A stretch of 32,057 nucleotides of DNA, taken from the NCBI GenBank assembly GCA_958430865.1, contig CAUDNR010004285.1:13772-45828 (forward strand). The letters run 5' to 3'. Below are positions 20,219 to 31,609 of this stretch, piece by piece (position 1 is the stretch's first letter; each line of letters starts with the position of its first letter). This DNA comes from Entrophospora sp. SA101 (lineage: Eukaryota; Glomeromycota; Glomeromycetes; Entrophosporales; Entrophosporaceae). Position numbers and translations under genes: made by a program. The notes under the pieces were generated by a model. That model did not search any database. It had not been told where the DNA came from and saw only the letters and a program-made list of their open reading frames with translations.

Positions 20219-20226
20219 TATAAATA
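20219..20226 (+). promoter_or_regulatory. TATA-like box of the secreted-protein gene
   Basis: TATAAATA lies 165 nt upstream of the ATG at 20391. It would leave a 5' leader of roughly 130 nt made mostly of the AATCAAA repeat. Confidence 0.35.
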
Positions 20227-20238
20227 TGGACGTTGGAT

Positions 20239-20371
20239 CATTAAAATCAAAAAATCAAAAATCAAAAATCAAAAATCAAAAAAATCAGAAAATCAGAAAA
20301 AATCAAAATCAAAATCAAAATCAAAAAATCAAGTCAAAAATACAACTAAAAAATCATCAATCAAAAAAAAA
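20239..20371. repeat. AATCAAAA microsatellite in the putative 5' leader
   Basis: About twenty iterations of AATCAAA/AAATC with occasional AATCAGA, ending 20 nt before the start codon of the secreted protein. The plus-strand frame across it is a Lys/Ser-rich shadow. Confidence 0.7.
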
Positions 20372-20390
20372 TAGCAAGTATTAGACGAAA

Positions 20391-20687
20391 ATGAGCCGTT
20401 CAATTCATCTTTTTATTTTTGGTTTCTTGTGCCTCTTGGCCTTCATCATCTCTAGCGTCTCTGCTGGTGTCTGCACTCCTGACCCCAACTGTGATTGCGA
20501 AGCAGCAAACATCACTGGCTGTGATCCAAACGGATGTATAGGTTCAGGTCTCCGCTGTGGCAGTGAATTAGGATGCAATCTTGGTAATGATATATATCAA
20601 TGTTCTCCTGAGGGAAACTTTTGTCATATTGGTAATTGCAAAAACGGCTGTGTATTTGGTAGTCCTAGCAGTCAATGCCAAAAATAA
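20391..20687 (+). CDS. Small secreted cysteine-rich protein (98 aa, 12 Cys after the signal peptide)
   Basis: Single-exon ORF with a textbook signal peptide: MSRSIH, a hydrophobic core at residues 7-20, and a likely cut after SVSA (residue 25). The mature 73 residues contain 12 cysteines at 28, 34, 36, 44, 49, 56, 62, 71, 78, 83, 87 and 96, enough for six disulfides. Gly and Asn are frequent and there is one N-glycosylation sequon (Asn40-Ile-Thr). No enzyme motif. Size, secretion and cysteine density fit the small secreted proteins that include symbiosis effectors and antimicrobial or protective peptides, but no specific family is recognised. Base composition is much more GC-balanced than its flanks, arguing for a functional gene. 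The start is the only ATG that preserves the signal peptide. Confidence 0.78.
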   Translation: MSRSIHLFIFGFLCLLAFIISSVSAGVCTPDPNCDCEAANITGCDPNGCIGSGLRCGSELGCNLGNDIYQCSPEGNFCHIGNCKNGCVFGSPSSQCQK

Positions 20688-20794
20688 ATGTCAATTAAAA
20701 TTTTTTATTTTTCATTATTATGTATTATTATTTTTTTATCATTTGTTAGTTATTTTTATTTTGATTAGGTTCTATGTTGATAATTTTTAAAATC

Positions 20795-20800
20795 AATAAA
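20795..20800 (+). terminator. Candidate polyadenylation signal of the secreted-protein gene
   Basis: AATAAA about 108 nt downstream of the stop codon, followed by a T-rich stretch at 20809-20829. Confidence 0.45.
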
Positions 20801-21342
20801 ATAACAATTGTTTTTGAACCTTTTTTTTCATCGACTTACGCTTATCACAATTTTGATAATGTAGGATTTAGGATTTGTGACAATTTTTTTTAATGCCTTG
20901 TTCATAGATTATGCAAAATATTTTTCTATAATCTTAAAAGATGTAAAATATTTCCAATTTGATTATATGATACGGTACTCCTAAATTTTGTATGACTTCT
21001 GAAAACATATAACTCTAGTATTTTAAATTTAAACTTCATAGATTGATAGATTTGCCCTCTAGCTTTAATGTAATGGAAAGATTTTTGGGGAAAAAATCAT
21101 TTATTGTAGAGTTCTTATATTCACAAAGAATTTCGCCGCGAAAATCCTGACTAAATTCAAAGTAGATTGCGAGATTATTTCTAAGCTAATTCATTTTACG
21201 TACGTGTTTAAATGAATTATTATTTTAATTCTATATTGAAATGTAAAGTAATGCTTTACAACTCCTCCTAAATATCAAAATAGTCTATTAAAAAAATGTA
21301 AAAGACTCTAAACCATCAAGATTTTGTTGATAACAACTCTTT
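20801..21342. other. AT-rich spacer, no gene seen
   Basis: No supported feature between the secreted-protein gene and the acidic frame at 21343. Confidence 0.5.
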
Positions 21343-21554
21343 AAACTTTAGAAGAAACAGTTTACGACTCAGTGATAATAATTGATTCAGAAGATGAATC
21401 TGAATTACCATCCGACAACGAATTAAATGGTGAAATTTGGTATGATGATGCTTTTGATAATGATTTTAACTATCAAGTGTTTGACAAATTGCAAATTCGT
21501 CAAGTTCTAACTCAAGAAAATCTATTATTATTAATAAATAATTTTTTAAAATAA
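21343..21554 (+). CDS. Open acidic frame, possible exon or relic
   Basis: Open without an ATG from 21343 to a TAA at 21554. It reads EETVYDSVIIIDSEDESELP, then an acidic stretch and LTQENLLLLINNFLK. VIIIDSEDE has the form of a SUMO-interacting motif (hydrophobic core followed by acidic residues). It may be an internal or terminal exon of a gene whose other parts I could not find, or a transposase scrap. Family unknown. Confidence 0.25.
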
Positions 21555-23567
21555 TTTTTTTCTAATTACATGAATTATGTGAATTTTGGAAATTCTCTTA
21601 AAAAAAATGATTTCATTTTTTGGATAAATTACAAAATTTTGCAGCGCAGCGCAGCAATAGGAGATTCCACGCTATTACTATTACTATTACATTAATTGCT
21701 TTTTTTTTTGGAGGATTATTATTATGGAGATCAATATCCTTTATATGGAATATATTAAAGAGTTCGAAATAATCACAGATATAATTTTGGCAACTATTTA
21801 TGGCATTACAGCACAGTGATGATCGTTTATTTTATTATCAAGAAGGCAAACAACTATATTCTGCACCATACTAAATTAATATAAATTATGCATGATTTCT
21901 TTGGATATGGCGTAAAATTTAATTGTTTCTGCTTCTCGTTTCTTCGTATTATCCATTATTTGAGGTTCAGAGAAAGACCAGATTCGGAACCGTTTAAAAA
22001 TGGCTGTATAATGAATTTATGAAGTGTCACGAATAAAATTTCAATCTATAACGATTACAATTTTTTTTTTATCGACAAATAACCATGTCTGTAATAAGTG
22101 ACATCTTTGCTCCCTTAAGTAAATTTAAGTTACAATCTCTAGATTATCCACCAACAATGAACTTTTTAAAATTCAATCGGAAAAGGCAGATTACGAATGT
22201 CTTGTGAGTTTGTTAAAAGAAGTGAAAATCGAGATCATAGACAGACAGCTCTCAAATATTTGGATTTGTTGGTAAGAATGTTAATGTGAATTATGTTTAT
22301 AATCAAATGTATATTACTGCTTAAACTTTTGCCATCAAGCAGTCGTTATTACTCATATAATATTTCGTTAGTCGGATATTTTGATTTTTTCATTGATTGA
22401 TTTATTGACTGAATATTAAATATTCACTATCAAATATCTTGTGTAACCAAATCGAAACGAGATTTCCTACGTCATCTATTTGTTTATTTCTAAATTAATT
22501 ATTTCATTTAAAATTGAAGAGCCTTCAGAGGAGAAAGTAATAAATAATACAATAATAATAAGAATGGAAGAGTCTTCTGTTGCTTATATTTTGAAGAAAA
22601 AAAAAGTAAAAAGGCAGTTCTAAAAAGTCAAGCTGGATATGGAACTTGATAGAAGAAACTGAAAAATAATCTAAAGACGCTATTGTCAATTTAATGCCTC
22701 CGAAGCTTCTGATATTGTAATGTTGTAGTACATGGTGTTGAATCTACATCTAACTATATTACATAACTTGTTGTAAATACAATAATTTCAAAAAGAAAAC
22801 TCTTATCCACTTTATTTGAAAAGGTTGTTTTTTTTTGAAAAAAATATTGATATTAACAATGATCAAACAAATATCTGAATATTTTAATTATTCACCAAAT
22901 GATCATAACAATAATTGATTGAATGAATATCAGAATATTCAGTGGGTATAACCTCTATACTTACTAATTAATATTACAACTTTATGAGAAATTTTAAAGG
23001 TAAATGTAAACCAATGGTTTGTTTTTTATTATTAAAAATTTATTTGAATAATCATGAGATTTATTAGAGACAGAGTCTTTTTTAGATGGTAATTTGCTAC
23101 TTTATTAAAATTTTAGAAGGCATTGTTATTGATTTGAAAATTTAGCATCTCATTCATTTAAATATATACTTGTTTTTTCATTTAATAGATATGTTCTAAT
23201 TAATTGTTTGAGTACGATGTCCAGGATTGCTTTATCAATATCATTTCTTATAGTCCATCACAAACAGAACATTTAAACATAATTGCCTCGAATAAAAGTG
23301 GCGTATTAAAAGAAGAGATAGTGGCAGTAGCAGTAGCATAAGAATGAAATCGTAACGGTATATTATAAATATTCTTATTTATATATACTCTCTTGCAAAA
23401 TTTTTATTTATGTTTATCATAAAGTTTGGGTTTTTTTTCTAATTTTGGATCTATATACACATGACTTTTAATTTTGTAATGTAAGAACAAGTTACATCAT
23501 CAATATTAGTTAATCTTAAAGTTGAGTGGTAATAAAATGAAAAATAAAATAAATAGTAAAACAAGAA
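21555..23567. other. Long AT-rich region with only unrecognised coding scraps
   Basis: No gene supported. Short frames that look faintly coding occur at about 22086-22280 (MSVISDIFAPLSKFKLQS..) and 22690-22740, each ending in stops within 70 codons. No domain recognised. I treat the region as decayed. Confidence 0.45.
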
Positions 23568-23700
23568 TACAGTTGAACCTTGATAAGCCGAACCACTATA
23601 AAATCGATTTTCGCTTTATAATAATGCAAAATTGGTTAACCAATAAAATTATCTTGTTAAGCCGAATTCCAATATAATTTGATAAACACGAGCTTAAGAT
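23568..23700. mobile_element. pogo/Tigger-like transposon terminus (one end only)
   Basis: TA followed by CAGTTGAACCTTGATAAGCC is typical of pogo/Tigger-type ends. An internal echo ttgttaagccgaattcc lies 85 bp further in. No opposite terminus seen downstream, and no transposase frame. A diverged relative (cctcgataagtcgga) occurs near 10620. Confidence 0.4.
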
Positions 23701-23827
23701 TTGATGTTAATGATTATAAACTAATTTAAAGTTCCTCTTACAATTACCTTAAAAGTAAATATTTACACATGAATATTTATCATCATCAATATACACTACC
23801 ACATTCATCATCAGGAAATTAATTTAG

Positions 23828-23901
23828 CGTAAACTTGCATAAATCTTACGATACCGACGTAATATTGTGCAAATCTTACAGTGCCGACGTAAGTTTTACA
23901 C
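23828..23901. repeat. 30-bp tandem repeat, 2.4 copies
   Basis: Units at 23828-23857 and 23858-23887 (cgtaaacttgcataaatctt.. and cgtaatattgtgcaaatctt..), with a partial third. They share an aaatcttac core and a ccga end. Confidence 0.6.
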
Positions 23902-24076
23902 TTTTTTATTATTAAACTTACAATTGACACGTGTAAATTTTTTTTATATTTTCCGGATGATAGTATTGCTATGAATATTTTGTTGATGGGTCAACTAAAT
24001 GGCTGAATTTTTCAGGGGGCAATTGTTCAGTTTATTTCTTGGGATGAATGTAGCTAAGGCTCCGATCAGGTTGAAT

Positions 24077-24748
24077 TAGAGATGGACAGATCAATACTAT
24101 ACGTATAGTGCGTATAGTTCTAGAAAAATATAGTAGTAAATGTAAATCAATTCCTGTTTAGGTTATTGCCAAATAATAGATGTGATGTTACACATAAAAA
24201 TTAATACTCTTCTCACGATAAATATATATTTTAAACTTGCCTGCAATTTGGCAACATTTTAATATTAACGTTCTAGTTCAATATCTAGATGTGAAAAACA
24301 TTTACGTCTTTGTCCAAATGCCACAATTCAAATTAAAAGAAATTATTTTGGAGAACATTTTAATACTTCAAATACTTGGTGTACAGGTAAATTACAACAT
24401 AATTGAAGATTTCATCAAAGAAGCTGATGAAAATTTTATTGAAGAATCAAATAAAAATGAAAGAAGTTTTGATTTTTATGATATTTAATTCATTCAATAT
24501 AATTAATGATTCATAAATAAAAACCTAAAAAAGTGTAGGTTGAATAAATTAAAGATTTATGCTTATCGTAATAAGCAAAATTATTTTTTTTTTCTTATTA
24601 TTATTATTATTCAGTTTTGTATTACATTGGAAAATCACCCAATCAAAATTCAACACTACTATACGTACTATACGTACTATACGCACTATACGTAAAGTAT
24701 TGTATAGTGTCGTATAGTGTTCAACTATACGCCATTTGCCCATCTCTA
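24077..24748. mobile_element. hAT-like deletion derivative at the inner edge of the right arm
   Basis: Second copy in inverted orientation, with termini TAGAGATGGACA and TGCCCATCTCTA. It keeps the 36-bp segment lost on the left, so its plus-strand frame 24237-24488 is longer (83 codons, no ATG, ending ERSFDFYDI). The inner flank ggttgaat is unrelated to the left copy's inner flank and makes no target duplication with its own outer flank. Differences between the two copies are confined to the inner part of the element (24077-24440). Confidence 0.6.
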
Positions 24749-26350
24749 TTGAGAACGTTCTTTGAAAGAGAGACCCTTCTCTTTAGAATATTTAATTAAT
24801 ATTCAAGAAAAAATAATCTTGATTCGATGGAACTGGAACCTAGATGATAGTACTTTAATTTATTATAAATAGTGTTAGATTTCTACCTTGTATTTTTCTT
24901 TGCATTTCCTGAGATGATACTCCACAATAGAGTATAGAAAGACGTTAGGAATGTCAATGATCCAGTCGGACCCCTGAAACCTTGAACAAAATGACAAAAA
25001 AGACTGGAAAGAATGTGTTAATAATTGCATCATACACATCCTTTTCAGATTTGCCTGTCAAGAATGGATACATTCGCAAGTGGAAGGAGTGAAAATAAAT
25101 TTGATTTTACTTGCTTGCTTTGGTTGAATAAGGGAAGATCCCTTTAAAGAGAAATAAGATAGGATGAAGTTTCTCCCATAGAACTACAATGTATTTGTAA
25201 TTGACCAAACAATGAGAATTAATTAGTATATAATAATATTCTCTTTGGACTTATTTGTGTGTAGCTCCTATGCAGTAAGCAAGCTTTATTTTGATATAAT
25301 CATTATTGCACTTTGTCGTTTTTGTAAAATAAACTAATATTAATTTACTTATAAAGGAACAATCAATATACTTGAAAATAAGAAAATAAATTCCTTTCCT
25401 GGAAATTGCGAAATTATTCCAACGGGTAGGTTTTATGCAAAAAAAAAATCTTTATTTTCGATGAACTTTTACATTGATGCAAGTTATTCCTTCATCAAAT
25501 CGGGACAAGATTAATAGAAATTATTAAAAATATGAAATTAATAATAATAATAAATAATGTAATGATTTTATAGAATAAAGAAAAAATATATTTACCTTTT
25601 ATCCTTATAATTAGCAATATTCACCAGATTATTAACGAATTCTTTAATTAATCTGATCCTGAAAATGGAGAACTTTCTTCCATTACCTATAATTAAAAGT
25701 TCCAATGAAAATACTTTCATTCATCATTATACTCTATACGATCTACTTGAACAGATTTTTTGGTCATTCATTGTTTGAATTTTGTGACTATAATTTTGAA
25801 TTGTGTCTTCAAAAAAAAAAAAAGACGCACCAACTACTGTCCCTCGAACATCATATCTTTATGTATCTTATAAATTGCACCATAATTGTAGAGTTAATTG
25901 ACGATCCTTTTATGAAAATTTGGGATAAATTCAAATCTCAGAAGAATCACCATCAAATCCATTTCCTATACTCCTATTGCACTTTTAAATAAAGGCCATT
26001 TGGCAAGCGAATTACACTATAGACAATTGTTATTACCTTTGTATGGATCAATTTCAATCTCTACATGATGGTATTAGTTTACTTTTTCGCCGTTATCGTA
26101 GCAAAAACAATCAACGTGGAATTAAAGGAGATTCTGTATAAAGTATTTGTCTTCCATCAGAATCAAAATTAATCAATGGTATCAACAAACATCTTTCAAA
26201 AACATCCTATTGGTGCTCCTAAAAATTTTTATTTGCATGTTAACCCACATTGGATGAAACTGATATTTGGTATAAAAAAACATCTTGTGAGTGGATAATC
26301 ACTAAAAACTCCAATATTTTTTTTTTCTAATTTCTTTCATTTTTTGATCG

Positions 26351-27250
26351 TTAAACAGATTTTATATACATAATCTTTGGAGCGTGATTATCATTATCAT
26401 CACCATCATTATTATTACTTTTTGATCTAGCATAATGGACTTTTTGAGGAGTACACACTTTAGTTTTTACTTTCAAAGGATTTTTAATCTCATTTTCTTC
26501 TGTTATTTTCAATACACACCTTTGAGTACCTTTTCTACTAATAGATATTTTTCTTTATCTTCTTCAACAATTTTCACATCTTTTCTAAATTTAACAGAAG
26601 CTGTTATCTTTTTTATTTTTATTTCCTTCGATAATCGCTGGTGTTTTATTTTTTTTTGAACTTTCATCAAATGCTTCTACAAATAGTTTTGGTTCATTGT
26701 AAGTCCTAATACAATTACTACTCAAGATATTTTCCTTTTTCAATTTAACATCATCTATTAGATCCTTAAACCATCCTTTTGCAATCATACTTGTATGAAA
26801 TTTCAAGAGTTTGCTACTCTTCTTAAAACTATAAAAAAGTGTCCGCATACTATTCCACAATTTGACAGGAGTATGCAAGTATACACATACGAACCATCGA
26901 CAAAAATAAGGACGTATTGGTTTTTATTTGAATTATAATAATGTAATTTCCAAATTTCCAATGGATTTTCTTTAGCCGCCAAGATTAATTCACGTAATGA
27001 AGAACCTCTTACATCAAAAATATAATTAGAATTATCGATACATAATTCTTCAGTTGTAGAAATATTGTATCAATAAAAATATGAAGACACCATTTTTATA
27101 TATGTCATTTTTAATTCTTTCAAACACCTCAACAAGACTTGAATTAGAATGATAATTTTTTTTCTTGATGATTGCGTGATAGACTTCTAAGCGCAATGTT
27201 GTTTTGATACCACCTATCATTATTTGACGTTTCCAACGCCATGCCCACTT
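26351..27250 (-). pseudogene. MULE transposase C-terminal relic, right arm
   Basis: Identical mirror copy of the relic at 4808-5707, with the same stop, the same frameshifts and the same altered SWIM cysteine. The lesions therefore predate the arm duplication, or both copies were made from one already broken template. Confidence 0.62.
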
Positions 27251-29058
27251 ATTATACTGTATAATTGCTTATTTAGATAATTGTCAACATTGCCATTAAA
27301 ACATTTTTGTATCAATTGATAATTTTCTATTTTGTTATCTCGTCAATATTGCAACTCTATCACTATGTGATGGATCATATATCTAAGATTTTCTTGACAA
27401 TTTCAAAACATAGGTTCAAAGCATCTTTGCTAATTGGGTTCTTGTTTAAGATTTTGTAAATAGATAATTGGATGGATGTGTATAGTTGTTGTTGGACATT
27501 GAGGAATTGGGGATTTGTATTTTAGAAAAATATACAGATTGGGTAAACGTTTTGTTTTATTCTTTAGATGATAAATGGCAGTGTGTACACAACTTATAAA
27601 CAATCAATAGCCTTTCAACAATTTATCAACGCATTGAAATTGCACCCACATTGTAGATTAACAACGATAATCATCTAATTGTGACTAGCGCACATTTAAT
27701 ATTATAAATAAAAATTAGCTCGGAAAAAAAGTTTAAATAAACATTTATCATCAAATGGAAGCGATCATTAATCAACATTGTAAACATTGCAAATGATAAC
27801 AGTCAACATTGTCAACAAACAATGCAAATAATTATCCAGGAATGTCACTGCCTTGTTTTATAGATGCTTCTACAATTGATCGTGTTTTTAATGACGATGT
27901 AAATGTTGATACTTTTTTTAACTGCTTATGCGAGTAGTTTCACGATTACTCATGTGTTCGATGACAATAGCAGATATATAATTGTAGGTTACTATGTTGT
28001 TGATGGTGCTTTACTCTTTCCCCTTGTACAAATATATGAGTTTGAGTAGTAGTGGTTATCTTTTCATTTACTTTTATTTTATGAGAGGAGTGAGTGTCAT
28101 ATAATATTTCTTGTCGATATATAAAGAAAACCTAGAACCCCGGGTTTAAGATCTTGGACAATTGGTAATAGAGGAATATAAATAAACCGATATTATTCTA
28201 TTGTTACAATTCTATATATGAAGACATAAAATCAATTCAAAGAATATCAATCAAAAAACACTGACCATCCTGATCCAAGTAATCAAGTTGTAATTGTGAA
28301 TATATGCGTTTAACTACTTAACTTACATTATGCTATATACCTGATTTTCGATTAAATTATTTGAATTTTAATAGGTTCTAAACATTATATGCATAGATAC
28401 CTACTAGATCCTTGATATATTATGAATTTTGTAAATTAAGATGATGTTTTGATCAAAAGTAACTTATTAAAATTATGCTAATGAGCGGTGCACACGTAAA
28501 GAATTTTCACATAGTAAAAATATTGCATGTCCCATGTTTAATAAAAGACATAGAAGATGCAGAGTTTAAAATAAAAGATTAGTCAATGTCATGAAGTTAT
28601 ATTCAACTCCACGTAAAAGCAACCCTCCGAGACGAGCTCTGGTTAGGTCTGCTACCACGACTACCTTTTATTCATCAACTCGAGAATTAATTAATAGTTG
28701 TAACTCCACATAGTATTTTTGTGAGTGGAATTTAATTGAAATGTCCTTAACACTTGAATGCGTCCAAGGGATTGCTACGAAACTCATTATTTGATTTTCA
28801 AAAGAAAAAGAAAAAAAAAACAAATAAAAAAATAAAATAAAAACTGACAAAATCAAAATAAAACAAAGATAAAATAAAAAACAAAATAAAAAAAAGTTAA
28901 AATCACAATGAGTCCCGGCATAAATATAAAATGGAGCCCCGTCTGAAGCCACTCCACCTTATGTGATACCTTGCATCGAAGGAACGGAAGCTCAACTTCT
29001 TTTAGGCTACGGGTCGGTATAAATAACCCTATACTATTAAGGACACATGAATAAAGAA

Positions 29059-29257
29059 TAGTTGCAAGGTTGCTGGTTGTTCGTTGTTACAAGGTTGCCG
29101 CTCGTTCGTTGTTGCAAGTTTAATGACAAGTATCAAAAAAAAAACTAGATAATTATTGCAATTATAGTAATATAGTAATGAAGGTAATGAAGATGGTTGC
29201 TGGTCCTTTGTTGTTGCAAGGTTGCTGGTCGTTCGTTGTTGCCAATTATTGTTGCCA
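29059..29257. repeat. Minisatellite, right arm
   Basis: Mirror copy of the minisatellite at 2801-2999. Confidence 0.7.
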
Positions 29258-30092
29258 TTTTTAATTTTTTGAAATACTAAAATTTTAAAATTATTACTAG
29301 ATCAAACATACAGGAACAACATATCATTGAAATATACTTTTTTTTTTGCTTTTTTTTCACATCGCAATTGAGTTACATTATTTTATAAAATTAATTAATA
29401 TAAATTATTTTATTTAATTACCAATCATATATATCTTCTATTTATATATTATTTAATCTAATTTGGATATCACATATTTTTGAAAGCGTCATCATGATAC
29501 ATTTATAATATTTTCTGTAAAAAGTAATTACTGAGTTTTGATGTTAAAAAGAATTGCAAATTTCAATCTAAATGTATTCAAATTAGTAATAGTAAGGAGA
29601 TTCTTGATGAGGATCCAATATTTGATTATTGTCCTTCTTTCTGAATGGATTAAAGTTAGATGCCTTTGGCAGGAGGAGATATACTACATTCAACTAACCA
29701 TTCACCTTAGGTAAGAAGTAATTTTTTTGTTGTCTCTTACAATAAATGTAGAAAAATTCAAATCAAAAATTATTACATAAAAGTATGATCCAAAGTAATA
29801 CATAAAAGTGATACGCAAAGTGCAAACAACTTTTTTGAATCAGTAGTACGTCAAAGCATTTTTTTTTTTCGAATCCTAGTATTGAAGTCAACAGCGTCAC
29901 CAAAAGTCCATCGTTATGGATGTCAATAATGATCACTAAAAGTGTACTTTTTTTCATCAACATTTTCGTGTCATCACTAATGCTCCACTATAATGGCCTC
30001 AAAAATGACGACGAATTCATAAACCAATTGTAATCCAAATCGGGACCCAAAGTGGGAATCGAAGTCAAACTCAAATCAGCATAACCTACATG

Positions 30093-30277
30093 ATTAAAGG
30101 TATGACGCAAATGCAAACTAATCATACATCGAATGTGGATTCTTCCATAAATCCAGAATGGGTCCTCAAATGAAAAAAACAATCACGAATTCTTCAAGCC
30201 TAAAAGTACAACGCAAATGCAAACTCGTCATACCTCAAAGTATGATGAAAATGCAAACCAATCGTACTATAAGTAGG
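30093..30277. repeat. 35-bp repeat units, right arm
   Basis: Mirror of 1781-1965 on the opposite strand. Confidence 0.6.
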
Positions 30278-30867
30278 TAACAGTCTAGGAAAAAAGCAAC
30301 TTATTTGCTCTGCAGCCATAGGTAATATAGTCACTTCAAAATCATTATGTCAATTTAGGTAGAATGTTTTAATGTAAAAAAAAAAATCAATAATAAGAAT
30401 AATATATTAATAATAATATAATAATGATTAAAGAATAATTCTGCATGTGACTGTAAACAAATTTATTGTTAAGTTTGTTTATTCCTAGACATTTTTTTAC
30501 TACTTCTACTACCATCAATAATAACATCAAATACATTGTATAATCATCATAAATATTTTAATAATAGCAGAGGAAAAGTATCCGTATTCAAAGAAGGGAT
30601 TAAAAAAGATTATTAGTATTTTATTTATTTTGATGAAATAATATTAATTTATAATTTATATTAAAAAAAAAAATTGTAAGATAAATCATCAGTGATTTTA
30701 AGAGAAGTCATTAAATAAGCATTCTTATTCTTTGGTTATTCTGATCTATTTTATATTTTCACATATTATTAATAATATTATTATTGTCAATATTAATATC
30801 TTCTTCACTTCCCTCTTCTATTTTTTTTTTTTTCTTTATTTATCAATGAAAATAATAATGAGGGTAA

Positions 30868-31609
30868 TTAATTTAAAGTAAAATTATTTATAAATGAATA
30901 GTTATAAATTAATTTTTACAACACAATCTAATTAAATAGTTTTTTGTTGTTTTTATAATAAATAATCAGGAAGTAAGTGTATTATACTGTAAATCAATTT
31001 TACAATGCAAGGTAATTATCAAAAAAAATCATCTAATTAAATAATAATATTTTTATTTCTTAATACCCAGATGGTAAGAATTATATAATAAATTAATTTT
31101 TACAACACAAAATAATTTTTATTGAGACATCATCTAAATTAAATTTATTTTTATTTCTTTATAATAATCAGGGAGTAAGTATTGTAATATATATAAATCA
31201 ACAAATAAATTCTATTATGTAAATAAATTAAAAATTTTGCTTCCTATACTGAATAGATTGTAAGTATTATATTATAGATTAACCTTTACGATATAAAATA
31301 AATTTTATTAAAACATCACTAATTAAATAAATTTATTTTTATAATAATTAGGAAGCAAGTATTATACTATAATTAATTCTTACACCACAAAATTATAATG
31401 ACCAGTGGATAAGTTATATGATAAATTTAATTTTAAAACACAATAATTTTTATTAAAACATCATCTAATTAAATCTATTTTTTATTTCTCAAGGCATATT
31501 TTATTATAAATTAATTTCCTTTATAGTAACCAGTTTGTAAGTATTATATTATATTATAATTTACTTTTACAATGCAAAAAGCTTATATTAGAACATCATC
31601 TAATTTTGT
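30868..31609. repeat. Degenerate AT-rich tandem repeat, right arm
   Basis: Exact mirror of the array at 449-1190, read on the opposite strand. Confidence 0.75.

Noticed and set aside
20162..20374. 70-residue Lys/Ser-rich frame upstream of the secreted protein
   Set aside because: Translation of the AATCAAA microsatellite.
20581..20790. 69-residue frame overlapping the secreted-protein gene
   Set aside because: Out-of-frame shadow running into AT-rich 3' DNA; the signal-peptide frame has far better support.
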